Part shown: positions 40,666 through 55,680 of the stretch, one piece after another
Position numbering within the stretch: the first letter of the stretch is position 1
How the letters are laid out: the number at the start of each line of letters is the position of its first letter
NCBI GenBank assembly: GCA_037447655.1
Contig: JBBHKE010003003.1
Span: forward strand, 64,001 to 124,000
Length of the DNA stretch: 60,000 bases
Reading direction: 5' to 3'
From: Zygnema cylindricum
Taxonomy: Eukaryota > Streptophyta > Zygnematophyceae > Zygnematales > Zygnemataceae
Notes under the pieces: generated by a model
What the model saw: the letters and a program-made list of their open reading frames with translations, nothing else
Databases searched by the model: none
Told to the model about the DNA's origin: nothing
Position numbers and translations under genes: made by a program

Positions 40666-42104
40666 CTGCACAAGTGACGGATAGAGATGTGTCCACAACT
40701 TCGCAATTGCTCTCCTTCGCAAAATTTTGCAAACCTTCGACAAAAAAGTTATTACTTTTGACATCCACTTGTAATCGACACGCACTTCTTGACAAATTAT
40801 GAAAGTTCTTACCGTAGTTTTGAAGTGAGCGTTTTGTAACATGTGCAGTTAGGGAACAAAAGATATAAGCATACTGTGCATTATCTACTTTCTAACAGGT
40901 CATGAAGGATATGGTAAGCCTATCCGTAGAAATTTGTCGTGGTTTAATGTATGATAACCAATTTTAATTCCCACTTCACAAGTATCCAAAAGACCCTCTC
41001 TAATGTTTTATTGGCTCAAAGTCTTTGAACCCAGAACAGAGTTAAAAACGTTAGTTGATTTTCAAAACTAACAATGTCATTATCCAACGCTTCGCGGTGT
41101 AGCTTACACAATCTGATTGTTGTAAGATTGGACGCTATAGTGCCCCTGGGGTATCTCCTAAACATGCATTCTCTCACTCCTCTAATATCCAATCATCTCT
41201 GTCAAATTCCCCCAGAAAAAAGAGCAGCATTTGACCAGAAATTTAAATATTGGCAGTTAGTCAATACAGCACTTACTGCAAAGAAGTGGAATCTTGGAAC
41301 ATTGTAGTAGCTACCTAAAAGGCTTCCTCAACAAGGAAATGGAATAAATATGATAAAACATAGCAGAAGGATACCAACCACAATATGGAGTTAACTCGTA
41401 GATGAAAAGCAGATCATAGTCTGTGAGTTTCTCTTACAATCCGATGAAAGAATGTGCACTACATAACATTTAGCCAAAAGGTTCAATATCCAATTTAATC
41501 AACATTTGAAAACTGATTATGGCAAAAGCCTCCCATACAAGCACCTGACGAGTTACTTTCTCGATTTCTATGGACTTACTTTGTTCCTTGGATATATTAT
41601 TTCTTCATGGAGATGTTTCATCACAGAGTCAGCATGCATGTAAACTGGTAGGTGGCAATTTCAACTCCTAGCAAATCTTGTACCTCATTTCTTGGCCATT
41701 ATTAATGGTGACAACTTGAACAACTTCAATGAATGCACAGACCACAACAACCACGACCGCAAAATCACAAGGAAAACAAAACCCAAAACCTTCCCTTGCA
41801 ACTCAAAAATACTTTTTCCTTCTGAAACGGATTCCTGGTCGCTTTACCCGCCACCCTTTAACCAATTCCGTCCCTATTATGTAGCCAAGCAGTTACTTGT
41901 AGGCCACAGTACTCGCGAGGTCTTGTGTTCCCATCAACACACCTACCCGCTATGTGAAAAAGAGAACAATATTCCCTAAGACCAGAAAAAAAAAGCTAGA
42001 CAGGAAGATCTATAGCCAGCCGTTTACAACAACACCCTTGGTACTCATTCCCATTCTTGACCATCCTCGTAGTTCCGAGGCTTCTAATAGTAGTACAGAG
42101 GCTT
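40666..42104. other. Intergenic and XPO1 3' flank
   Basis: No gene recognised. Being downstream of XPO1 on the minus strand, its right part should include the 3' UTR. No clear poly(A) signal could be chosen. Confidence 0.55.
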
Positions 42105-42224
42105 CTATGAATCCATTTCCTCCTGTAACTCCACCGGAGCGATAAGCCCGGGAATTGAAAGCATACGTTGCCTCTCGGCTTCCTTTTGAGCAGCGGCCTC
42201 CTCCAAATAAAGCTCATTGTTGTC
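42105..42224 (-). CDS. XPO1: XPO1 last exon
   Basis: Encodes [20 protein letters not shown], then [13 protein letters not shown] and the acidic end QEEMDS before TAG (42107-42105). It matches the C-helix and acidic tail conserved in XPO1, which tune export-signal affinity. Confidence 0.95.
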   Translation of the reverse strand, partial: DNNELYLEEAAAQKEAERQRMLSIPGLIAPVELQEEMDS

Positions 42225-45200
42225 CTGCGATTAGATTAGGGTTTGTCAGTTCCAATAGGCAGATTGAGAAATGACAGCATATCAATGACAAATATATAAC
42301 CATACACAACAATATATGTGTACATGAGAGGAAAGGAGAGGGGAAAGACGGGAGAGAAGGGAGAGAGGGGAGAGGGGTGGGGAAGAGAGGGGTGGGGAAG
42401 AGAGGAGAGGGATAGGAGAGGGGAAAGAGGGGAGAGAAGGGAGAGAGGGGAGAGAAGGGAGAGAGGGGAGAGGGGAGAGGGGAGCGGGGGGGAGAGGGAG
42501 GGGGAGAGAAAAATTGAACGGAAACATTCCACAGCTCAACAATACCCTACCATAATTGGTTGTAATAAGACATCCGGTAAGACATCTTGGTAAAAAACAA
42601 ACAGTTGGAAACAAAGGCGCAACAAAGGTATGAAGAAGGTTTTTCTTGATAACAAAATGGCTACCAAGTCTTCCGCCCCTCCCTCCCCCTCCTCTCCTCT
42701 TTTCCCCCTTTTCTCCTCCACCCTCACCCTCTCCCTCTTCCTCAGTCTCTCATCAATCCTCAGTTATGACAGCGCAAAATGCTGTTAGATTAACCTACTA
42801 ATTCTGTGCTGTTTAAACATCCATGTCATTTTTATTTTTCTGGTTGTTCCTAAACTTCATCAGATATTGTTCACATAATCCCCACACAAAATAGTTTATT
42901 TCCTCTCATACTGATTCCCAGTGTAGCACCATGAAGAGAGGGAACTGACCTTTTCTGAGAACTCTTTTGACTGCACCAAAAAGTCACGCAAATGGGTTTT
43001 AAAAGCCGCAAGATCACCCTTTGTTGCAAACATACCATTGACAATTGCTGCAAACTGCAAAAACAAACACATGCATATGAGTTAAAGTGCAAATAGTAAC
43101 CACCGGTCTTTAAACAGATAACTCCATGAGGCATGGAAAAAACGCTGAACCTGCCGTAAAAGAGCAACAAACCTCGGTTGACGTCATATTGGGGAAGGAT
43201 GTGCTAAGCAGTTTGATTGTATGGTCACGAACGAAAACTGCATTTGAGGGATAAGCATTTGGTCCAAGCAGACTGACATCCCACAAGGGCTGAGTGAGAG
43301 CTTCCGAGTCCGCCTGTAAAAGCAAAAGTGCAACATTTGTCATTTTTCCTAAAGAGTTGACGGTAGTATCCTATAATTTTTTTAAAACACATATACGTCG
43401 ACATCTTGTCAGTATTTGCTTTAACACAGGGCATCAAACTTTGCCAACGATGAACAGAAAAACAATGTCCAGCGAGTTCCCGCCTGATCACATCTGATTT
43501 TATCCGATTTTCACAAATCATGCTGATATCAACAGTTTTCTAATTACAACAGCTTATACTCATTTGATGTCTCAAGGTAGAGCCTGATTAAGATTTTTTG
43601 TCACCTCTGCTGTTCAGAATAAAGACTTATCATGTCTGTTTGTTCATGACGTATTCATGACGTGACGGTACGTTGATGAAAAGTAAACATGAAGCAATGT
43701 ACGACCACACAAATACCATAAATGAAGGAAACGGAAAGTGAAAAAGTTCAAAATGATACAAGAGTAAACAAAGTAGGTAAAAACCTAAGTGTTCATAAGA
43801 GGATCGAGAACAGAACCATCAGCTAGAGCTAGTGTTGCTACCACTCACCAGCTGGAAGAGATGTTGAAGAATAAGTGTGTGAAGTTTGAAACCAGGTTTA
43901 TGGAAGGTATCAGTGAGGACTGCAAAAATTTCTGACTCGATTATCAAAAAGTAGCTCTGATGGAACTGGTTGCAAAATTCAGAAGCCTGCGTCAACCCCA
44001 ACATGTACCAGACAAATTTAAAGTTTGGAGGTGCCTGAAAATGCACACAAAAGTTTACCCACAGGGTAAAGGAAGAACATACTGTAAGAATTGAATATGC
44101 TTCCAAAGAAGCCCTCTTTATCAATTTCTACAGGATATGATTGGGTGTCACCAGTACTTCAGGCTTTATCACAAGGAACTTGATGAAAGGGTGATCGAAA
44201 GACATTTCAAAAGGAATTTTATTTATAAGCACAGACGATGCATATACCTACTTTACAGCAGAAAACTTACCTAGAGTAGAGAACTGCAGAGAAAAAATAC
44301 TCTCAAGAATATCAAGGACAGGAAAGTACTACCTGGAAACTGATCAACATCTCATGCAAGAGGTTGAGACCAGTCTCGGCTACATTCCTCTCAGTATGAC
44401 GGAATGCCCACATAATGCTGTCCATTACGAGCTTCAATTGCTGCTCCTCCAAAAATAAAAGGATAAGAAAGAAGAAACGAATACGAGTTAATCAAAATTA
44501 GAGAATGTAGTAGAACTCATGCTGGTTTGGCCAATGTTTACGTCATCCACCTCATTTAGAATCTGAATTAGAAATTGGCTAACTGCAAAGACAACGGCTT
44601 TCATGGCATCATATAGTAACTATGCCCTCACAAACCAGTTGCGTTATTGCCATTAAAGACAGCTTAGGGGACTATCCCTTTCTCCCTCCATAGCAAAACC
44701 ATTTCATCTGAATAATGGACACCAGAATAACCAATGGATTACCAGCATAATGGACACACCCTAACCGACTTGCATTTAAGAACACACAAAACAGAAACTC
44801 TTGTACATTCAATTCATTTTCCTTCTCTCCATGTCGGTTGTAGTGAGTGTCCAGTTCTGAACCAGTGGCTAGGGTTAAACAGAGTAGCCACAAATTTAAC
44901 TGAAAGGAATCTGCAGATTGTCACGTCATAACATTGTTCCTGACACAACAAAACCTCTTCCAAACCGAGAGGAGAAAAATCGGGGTTGAAAGAGCCTTCA
45001 CAACATCCTGGACTGCAAAAGACAGAACATACATCTGGATAAAGAACAGGTACCTGCGGTGACAATTTGAAGAGTGCAGAGAAACAGTGATTGGCGATGG
45101 CGCGAAGAAGAGAGAAAAATTTGAGACGATGCTCAGGATAATCCTCAAAATTTTTAGTGATCATATTTAGCGTGCACTCAAACACCGCCTCAAAAATGAG

Positions 45201-48200
45201 GTGCACCTCAGCCAGCATTGTGTCCTTCAATCTAGAATTAAACCCACAACAAGCATGCAATTATTGAGGGTAAGAGAGAGGAGAAAAAAAAATGTTATCA
45301 AAATGGAACAATAGATCACTACTGTTTGACAAAGGCTGCTTTACATCAGATCTGTCTTTGTGCTAAATTGTTGATGTAGAACCTGCAACAGAAACCCCAA
45401 GGAGGAGGGGGGGGGGCAGGGGGGGGCGGGCTGTGTCAGAACATTTTGGGCAGCAAAGATGGAAGCAAGTATGTCAAAATATTTCCAGATAAACCATACT
45501 TCCTTACTTTTCCCAGTGACGCTAATCAAACAAATTCGAGACCATGTATTGCAATATCAATACATATTGAATCAAGTAGGCTTGATGCAGATTATTCTCG
45601 GATTTGCTGATAATTTAATCATATTGCAACAATCACAGACAACTGACCATATGAACCGAATATATGTACCTTCACGTCGCTCAAAAGTTTTATGTACAAG
45701 TAATGTACACTTAACATGTATTCTATCCCTGTCAAACATGTGCATGCAAACCTCACCTTTCGGCGTCAATCAAACATTACTGCACACTTGTAATCCACCT
45801 TATAAAATACTATATAATCTGCGCATTTGTACAGGCGATGAAACCACATTTTCCACATTTTCGTTTTATCAATGATTTCGCATTATCGGCATCAATTAGG
45901 TACAGTTTTGACATATCGCATTGATAGATCAAATATCAAGTTCTTAAAAAATGCCGATCACCAAATATCGGGAAATTCTTCCCGAACAGCACCACTAACT
46001 TTTCCTACGGCCTATATAGTGGCTGTGTCATACACCTCCATGTCAATTGCTATTTTGTAAATCTTGAAGAATTTGCCATTAAAAATAGAAGAGAAAATAA
46101 TAGTACAAACATTATTGTTACAAAGAGAAATTTGTCATACAAGAGAAATGACAGGGTGGCATCATCTCAAGAAAGACTAAGGGGAGTTATAAAATCATCA
46201 ACAGATCCAAAAATGAAATTAGAATGTGTAAAAATATGCTGCACACTATCGAAAACAGAATGCCCAAACATGTTGATCACAGACCATTCAATAACATTAC
46301 AAATTGATATCTTGAATCCCTTGTGAAAGAGTAGTCACTTTTCTCCACGTCTCCATGAGAAATGAAATGGATTTACAAAAATCTCCAAAGGTTTCATAAA
46401 ACTTTTGCTACACCTTAACAAATTAAACCTTTAAAACTATTCAGTCCTGAGGTTCTAAGCCTGAAACATAAAACAGTATTACAACAGTAATTGCATATGA
46501 CGACACCAGAAGTTGAAGTCAAGAGCTTACGTAGCCATTAGTTATTCTTAATCTGCGACAGCATTCATATTTCCTTTACTCAGCTAGCATAGATTGTAGT
46601 CTCCATACTTTGTTGCATTGATTTTAAAAACATTCAGCGCAGTCTTAAACAAACGAACAAAGTCTCGCAATTCGGGCATATTTTTGTAAAAATATTCGGC
46701 CGCTACTTCCTGTTACACTATTTTTTGATCATTACACTACCGTTTGATCAAAGTTTATCAAAAGATTAAAGTGCACTATGGTACCGTGCAAAAGTACATT
46801 TACATGTGCAATTGGTACCATACGAAAAAAAATTGTGACAGGCTCAGGAATAAACAGGATGAAACCCTGAAACTGAGACAATTATCCGCCATGCATGAAT
46901 GGCGAATGAGCGGCCAAATATTCTTTGTAGGACCAAAAATCCCTCAATACCAGTGAGTATGCATATTAACTATGAAAAGATTGACCATAAACATGAAAAG
47001 TTTGAGCAAAATGAGAGGAGTACTGAAAAAACTGGAGCTTTTAACGACTTTCTGTTCTCACACTCTATCCTGCTACAAGTTTCGACATGCCTTCTGAACC
47101 AACTGGTTTCCCCCATTTTTGTGAAAGCTCGTGCAGCTTTTAATGAAATAAAGTTTTACACATAGTCCTGGAAACCAAACTCTTACATAGAAAAAGAGAA
47201 AGAAAAAAAAGACATAGAATAATCAACTCCTGCAGAAAATCCTAGCCTAAGAAAACTAAGACATCAGGTATGAAGTTCAAGACCACCTGCCAAGAGAAGA
47301 CAGAACTTACAATACGAATAAAAATAAAATGATGCATATAGAGTCATGAGTTGTCAACAACAAGAATGTCATAGAAGGATGCCTGGATATACATATGAGA
47401 ATTCTTACTTATTGATGATAGTTGCAAACAGAGAAAGGACCTCTGGTTCTCGAGCATCAGGAACATTTCGCGCATAATCTCTCAAAATTGGGTCCATCAT
47501 AGCGGGTACAAACTGTCTTGCTACCATTTCTCCATCCTCTGCTTTATCCACGAATGTTTCTATCAATTTAAGCGTCTCTCGTTTTACAGATCTGGCACAT
47601 CCAACCCAGATCCCGACAAGACAAGCACGATTCTAAGCATTCCTAATCTCAGGAAACAAAAAAATACAAAAAATAGAAAATTGTTGTCGGAAAAATCAAA
47701 TATATTTAGAAAAGGAACAGAAAAAGCAAACATGTTCTTGCACATAGCATTTTCTGAATTTTTGGGTGCCAAAAAGACATTACCTGCACTTACCTAGAAT
47801 AGGCAACAAGATTTAGAGGCACCAAGTTATTAAATGTTGGTTGAAGGGTGGGGTTAGGAAAGCCATAAAAAGACAAAAAAAAAGATATAAAGCAACAGGG
47901 AAGCGCCGTTAAACCAAAGAGAGAAATTACCTGAGAAGTTTTACTATTGATGATTTTGAAGCATAAGGCCCTCCTTCTATAATCTGACTGGAGATAATTT
48001 CACTGTACATTCTGTTAAAAGGACCAGACACAAGTAAACACCCCACAAAAAGCATTCAGAAAAAGACCCAGAAAGAGGGATTTGTTTTTTTTGGAAAGGC
48101 TATATATTCACAAAAGGAAAAATGCACGCTGTTGTAAACAAAACGTAACTGTGATTGAAGGTAAAAAGGCGCTCAAGCATTAAAGACTGCAATAATTGTC

Positions 48201-51200
48201 AAGGAGAAATGTACAAACGATTTGTCCAGAAAGACCACATAAAAAGGAGCACACAAATGCTCACCGATACACATTAAGCATGTCGAGGTATATGAGGGAG
48301 ATCTGTGATAGAAAATGTTGTCCAAGGGAACTGGCAGCACTAGTATTAGTCTGCATGAACAACAGAACACTGTAAGGGCACAAGAACACTTGAAACATGA
48401 CATTGCAGCCTAAAACAAATCAATTAAAACAATACCCACAACACTTTTTTCTCCTCCGTTCTCATCAGCACAATTTTCCAAGATTCCCAAAAGGCTCAAA
48501 GAATATGGCTAAGCAGTTACTACTCAGCTTCTTTACAAACTGACATCTTTCAACTTTCAAATGTCAAGTTCGTAAACCAAATTCAGCAGAAAAACGCTTA
48601 TTTAACCCCTGCCATGAAGTGCATTCAACTCTGCCCAGAACTAGATTTATCAAATCAATTGCTCAAAACAAAACTTTCTGAGTGCTTGATGATCCACTTC
48701 GATATTTTCTAGCACGTGATCAAGACAAAGGTTGCTAGTCAAAAGACACAAAATACAGAGGTGTTCGTAATAAAAATTCAGGTGACTGGGCCATGTTCGA
48801 ACTAACAAAAATTACAGCTGTATTTCTTCAATGAGAGAAGGATTAGGAGACCATTCCATAGAAAAAAAAAAGAAATACGGACATGATTTAATTTGGAAAC
48901 ATATTCAAAAAGCATTCAATCTTTGAGTGAACCAGCTCTTTAATAAGATTTTCACTAACTTTGATTTAAAAAAAAACATGAATTATTTGAAGCGAAGATC
49001 AACTCTCAAACAAAAATCGAAATCAGGATGCTTAGTCTCCCTAATCGAGCAGGAAGTACTGAAGCCTATCCAATGTTTTCTCTGAATCCTTAAAGCTGAT
49101 TCTGTCTATTCCAATGCTCGCATAGTAACTCAGCTACTTGCCTTGAGTTCTTGCCAAAACTGCAAATACACAATCTATGAAGCATAACCGTAGAAACTGT
49201 AGAAATAGAGAAATTTGAACAATGAGAGTTGCATAAACAGCTTAACCAAAGAGTGTGAACTTTGGCTTCTGCGTTTTCCAACAAAAGTCCTTTGAATGCA
49301 CATCTACAACTCCAACATGAGAAGATAGCAATACTTAGGAGCTAAAAACGCAGATACGTACTTGTAAAATGTTCAAGATACAGCGGATAACATCAGGACT
49401 CTTCAAATAGTCTACGTTTTCACGCGCCTGGTTGATCATTTCACTCCATCTCTGCTCAAGTGGGACAAAAGTAGCAATCAGGCAAGGTCCGGTTATGGAA
49501 ACCATATACAGCCATCCTCCAGTATTAAATAAATTGTTGACGACTCTTGACAAGACTTAATCAAGAACGACACTGCAGGTTGTGCAGAAAATAAAGAGTG
49601 TCTATTGAAAAAGAAAATGTCTACATGCACAAGCAACAACCGAAATTTATTCCCAAAACATTCAATCTTTAATAAATGGAAATGTTTTAAGGTTATTAGC
49701 AGCAGTTCCTAGACTGAAGGATTGCCTGTTCCACATTCATAATTAACCTGCCAAACATTATTCCTGCTGAATGTAATTTTTAAGTAACCTGAAGATGGCT
49801 GATCAAGCAGTTTCAAGAAAATGAATCCTTGATGTCTGGTGAGACTGACAAAAATTTACCATGTTTGGGGGACCCATCAAACTCCGTAAGTATTCTTCCC
49901 GTCTCTGCGTGTCACCTTCTGCCTGAATCATAAATCCAACCTGCATTTCTACTCCCAGACAGCAAAACACCAGTGGGGCATTACTACCCAGCACAAAAAA
50001 AAATTACATCACATCCAGCCCACTGCAGCATACAAGAAAAAGTCACGCACCAAGTAATAAGTCTGAATGTGACTACTTTAGTGATTTAGAAATAAACATG
50101 ATCCATAACATTCCCCGCATTCACAAAATGGATGATTGACCTAGTCCAGAGTCCTTGAGGAGCTCTGAAAACAGCAGCAAATTACAAATTTCTAATGGAA
50201 ATGGATTGAACAACCAACAGAGAGTGAAGTTTCATGAGATATTTTTTCGAAAACATACACTGGTCCTGGCCCTAAACCTAGCCAGTTCTTTACAGAACCC
50301 TTAACAATGACCATTACAATACCTGACGATGTGTAAATGAAGGATGTCATGCTCATCGTTGATAAGATTCCCAGCAAACCAGGATCCCCAAAAAAAATCA
50401 TCTTGGCAGCATACAAAAACACAAGTACTGAAAAGCATCTCGAAACTAGCGAGAGCCCAGGATAAGACGGCAATCAAGCCTACTGGAGTAAATTGATTTA
50501 TTTCAAAAGAGTCATTCACCCCCTAAACGTAACAAATTTCCTTGAGGACTCCTCCCCAGCAATAGATGCCCAGCCCATCCAAAGAACTAATACTGATTAA
50601 ATTCTACAATAGTCATGTACACTGTACACTGGTCACCACAAATATTGTGAACCACATTGACATTCATCTGTATGAAATATATATGCCGTGTGTATCCCAA
50701 CTTAACATATAATAGGAACTGCTACGATGGGCGTACAAATCTCATGTCATTCTAATATGGCGGCGAATCAGACTGAATGCAAGTATTTGAGATCACAGTG
50801 AATCCGCCAACCGATTATTAGCTTGGTGGTCCATCTTCCCATTTACATTATGTCTGTACATCTACATGCACAGGACATGATGTGGTTCATCAATTGCAGA
50901 TGGTCATTTGTGTTTAAAAATAGATTGACAGACTCTGAAGTGAATCAATGACTTAACATGCCAATTATTCGACATGCGTGCAAAAAAAATGATAAATTGT
51001 CAAAGTATAGGGGAAATTTTCTAATTAACTTACCCTTGCCTTTAAATGGCAGGCAAGGGTATGTTAATCATCTCCAAAAACGTCATGTACAAAAAGTGAA
51101 AGTACGTGAAAGTTGTACATGATAGCCCGTTCAAATTCACTTGACATATGGAACCAGTAATGACAACTTGCTCGAAACTGCTCGCAACTATTTAATCCAG

Positions 51201-54200
51201 CTACAAACGCAGCATTTTCCTCTCAGTGAGCCCTCACCCTTGTTGAAAAACCTTTTTTTGTTAACTCACATCACATTCAGTAGCATGGATCATAAGCTAT
51301 AGTGATCCATGTAGCGAAAGCTGTCCAATAATCCTTAGCCCTTAAAATTTTCATGACCTGAGATAGCTGATCCTAACACAAGCAAGAAAAAACAATTTTA
51401 TGTCTCATTGATCAGTGTCATAACTCATGGATCCGGATTCTCCGTCAGTTTCCCCCAGTAGACATGCCATACTTTAGCAAGAGCAAAAGCAGGAATTGAT
51501 CAAGCAAGACCTCACCGCCTCATAGAATGTATGTATCTGATGTGGTTGCAAATCAAGTATTGTCGTGGATAATCCTCTTAAAAGCTCAGCAACAAATGGC
51601 TCCGTTTCCCCTACCTGCAGGGCACAATAAGTCACCTTACTCAAAACCAATCAATCTCGGCGATAATCTCGTACAAATTTCAGCAATTCTGTTCTCCAAA
51701 AATTACAAGCAATACCGCTGCCAAAGGGACAGTGGCAATGTCCTTGTAATCAGGCATCCTCCACCCTGTGGTTATCGTATATAAACCCTACGAGAACCGA
51801 TTATGGTTGAAAGCGCATTCAACGTCATCACGGAATGACAATGTCGAGATAGTAAATCAGAAGCATCAGTAGCTTAAGCCTAAACAAGTTGTAACCCACA
51901 AATCTACGCTTCCAGAAAAATCATAAGAACATGGATGATGTTCCAATATGTAGTCATTGGCAACAAGCCACTAACCTGCAGGTGACATCCAAAAATAAAA
52001 ACCTTTTACCGCTTCTATGACCCTGTTGTCACATCCTCAATATGACAAATTTTGCCCGAAAAAGATCACATAGCAGAAAACTACTATCTTCACTGACTTC
52101 AGATAGCTTCTTCTTATGAAACAATAAACCCACAGCTTGTCACTGCCCTAATGATGAGATCTTATTTATTCTCCAGGTCCCACCCATAGATAAAAGCCAA
52201 CAAGAACAAATAAATATTTTCCGCAGCTGTGCTGCATGATCCTGGTTCAGCCTTCTTCCAATGGCAAAATGAACAGAACTTAGCTTCAAAAAAAATCTTT
52301 ACCTGAAGAATTACAAACTTCCGTCGGCATTTCTGCACAATTTTTAGAAATGTATCGCAAGCCATATCCTGTTGTCAACTCCCACAGAACAGTAATCAGA
52401 GATACTCCTTCCTAACAAAAGTGCCACCACAAGCATAAACTTTTCATTTGGAGCCCTTATTTTTTCTAAATGAGTTAGAAAGTACCCTAAGCCAAAACCT
52501 ACAGCTGTCACAAGGATCTTAACAAAAAATGCTATACTTAAGAATCACGATTGCCCTAAAAAATAACAAGCTGGAAGATGGGATCAATTCTTATATGCTA
52601 TCTCCCCTGCCGTCAATCTGAAATAAACTCTCCTTTACAGGAATTTACAGTGCAAAAAAGCAGATACTCAACATCGTCATTGAATTGAGCACATGCATTG
52701 TTAACGTACTTCAGATAAGAGCGAAACTGCACAAACATTTGACAGATTGTTAAAGCATTACAATTTTTTTTGCATTATGTTTACATGCCAAAACCGTCCT
52801 GGTAAAATTTCAAAATAACAATTACAGCCTTTTTTTGCCACGTCATGCACGATAAAAGCCTTTATGAAAGACTTACCTGCACTCCTGGATGAATTTCATG
52901 CATGAACTCAAACAGTTTATTCACCACCGTCTTCAAGAACTTCCAATGAGCTCGCAAAAACCTTGGATACTGACCTACAACATACCTGTCAGGTAAAAAG
53001 AGTACAGATAGCGCTGCTTAGGGAAGTCATGGCTCACAGTCAATTCAAAAGTACAGTGACCGATATCAGCCCAGGGCATATTATTCATCAACAATCATTA
53101 GGTTCACCTGGCTCTATTTTGCCTGTATACTAGATATGTCTCAAGAGAGGAGACTCACTTGAAACCACATTTGTTTAAACAAAACTGCTGAATACCCCTT
53201 TCATTTACCCTGTTTTCTAGAGGGAAAAAAATGAAATGCCAGTCCACATAAATGATCGTGTGTCGGTATAGCTTTACATACATGATATTGCTTGCAATCA
53301 CAGCTTTGTTGTCTTTCCCTCTTGTCATTTCACAAAGGTTCAGTAGATCACGTATAACAGTAACCAGAAAACGATTTTCCTGCGACATCAAAACACCTCA
53401 AATGTTACTACTACTTCATTTGAGATATAAAGGGCTCGGTTGACCTCAAACAGCAGCCTGCGTTATTAAATTATATGTTGCTCAACAAGAACAGTAAAGG
53501 AGCCAATAATAAAGACTCCTAAAGCACAAAAATAGACCTAGTATTTTGTCCATCCCTCCAGGAACTTATAACACATGTCAGAATCAGCATTGTTTGTTTG
53601 TCAGGTCCACTAAACCATAACCAGAAAATGATGAAGCTTGTTTGAAACTGTATGTGCGTGTTTGTGTGTGTGTTATGAGATTTACACCTGACAGACTAAG
53701 AGATAGGAAACGAAGTAAGCGTTTCCACGTAATATATTGAGTTACTATTAAAAAAAAGGTATTTTGTAGAAAACAATGCATTCCTCATCGTCAGTGATCC
53801 AAGTGAAATCAAAGGCCTCATTCTGAGATACTAAGATAAAAATCATGTCAAAAATTGTTCATAATACATCATTAAACATATTTTTTGTTCAAGTACAACC
53901 TTCGTACTATGGGTGCCACCTCAAGCCCCATAGCAAAAGTATCTGCTACCTCCAAAGTGCCATGTCAACTCTATAGTGTATCCACAGGAATTGACAGCTA
54001 TAAAGCCATATGTCCATTGGTCCAGGATGATAATAATTGTTCTAAGTGGAAAAATCATGTGTTACTACCAATAGACCATACAGTTTTCCCGCATCCAGCG
54101 ACTGAGCTCAGCTAGGCAAATTCTTTTCAAACACCAGCCATAAAGGCCTTTCTAAATAATGTCTCACAAAAGATAACATGCCTAGTATAATTCTTCAACA

Positions 54201-55640
54201 CATCTAAAGTGATAGGGGCTTCGCCATTCTTTAGGTGCTAATAATAATTCCTCATCAATTTCCTAAAGCATTAAAGATGGAGCCACTTTGCTGCTGTCGA
54301 TATGACAGGATGATGAAATGTGGAAACGGTGATTCAAGCAAGGATCGAACAAAACCGTGCATATTTGGTTTCGACAAGGAGCTCAGCTAATCCAGTTTTT
54401 GCGGCACACAAAAAGTCTAATCCGAAATCACGAAAAATAAAGGGATAAGTCACCAAAAAAAAAATCGTCACTACCTAAACAATTTAATAACAAACAAAAA
54501 TAAAAACAAAGAACAAAGAAAACATAACCATATTCGGTTTCACCTGTCTGCATACTTGCACACTTGGACACTATTCAAACTGACCTTTTTCAACATGCAT
54601 TTCCATATAAACACGTGCGAACTCAAGAGCAGCAACATCTAACAGCAATTGAAGGATGCATATGACAATCATTGGTGAGGTGCTGCAGACACAAGTTTGC
54701 CCTTAATCAACATCATTTGTTCAGCTTGACATATGATAATGCCTATTGCAGCGCTGTCACAAAAACAGATAAACTTGAATGGACTTGGCTTCATTTTCAA
54801 TTTCCAGAAGCTTCTGTCTCCTCACCCACTCTCTTCTCTGTACAACCTTTTGGAAGTCAGCCTTTTGCCAGTTCTTAGCCAGTCCCCCACTGAACAGCAA
54901 TGGCATTGAATAGACTTCAACCATCAAAAAAAGGCACTGAAATAAAATTAAAAAGAAAAACATGCTGTAGATAGAATGCAGGAAAGACCATGGCCTTTAA
55001 TAGCCACGTCAAGGCGAAAGAGCATTTGCTAAATGAAAATGTGCAGTGTCAGGGTTTGCGTATACATACTTAGCCCGATTGCAAGCAATCAGGTATACTT
55101 CCAATAATTTCATGCAGCTATAGATTGCTCAGCGCAAGGCTCACCTGATCCTCTGCCATTGAACCAGATATCGAGCCGATTGCCCAACATAGTGTATTCA
55201 GATTATTCCAGCCCCACTCCTCATGGCTCAATTGCAAGGTAAGCTTTCTCAACATCTGCCAAAAACACCAGCTAATCATTGAAGATATAAAATTGATTCC
55301 AGACTCAGAAAGGTATCAACACGATCCTTATTCAAGAATATAAATGCTTCAAAATACTAAAGAAACTTTATGCAAAACAACGCTATACAATTCAGGGCTG
55401 CACTTACCTGAGTTTCTGTGTCGTCATGATCCAAGTGGGATAGATATATCAATGTTTCTCTCATAATCTGTGGCAACAGTGGAACCTTACACATCAGTAC
55501 AGCAAACAACACAGCATAATTGATTTTGTCTGAACAATGCCAGATACTCTCTTTAATCTGCAAGTTGTGTATAATAGTTGTGCAGTCTTAGGAACAACAG
55601 TATTCTAACGTGTAGTGGCAAAGGTAAGTTTGGTAATATA

Positions 55641-55680
<40 letters not shown>

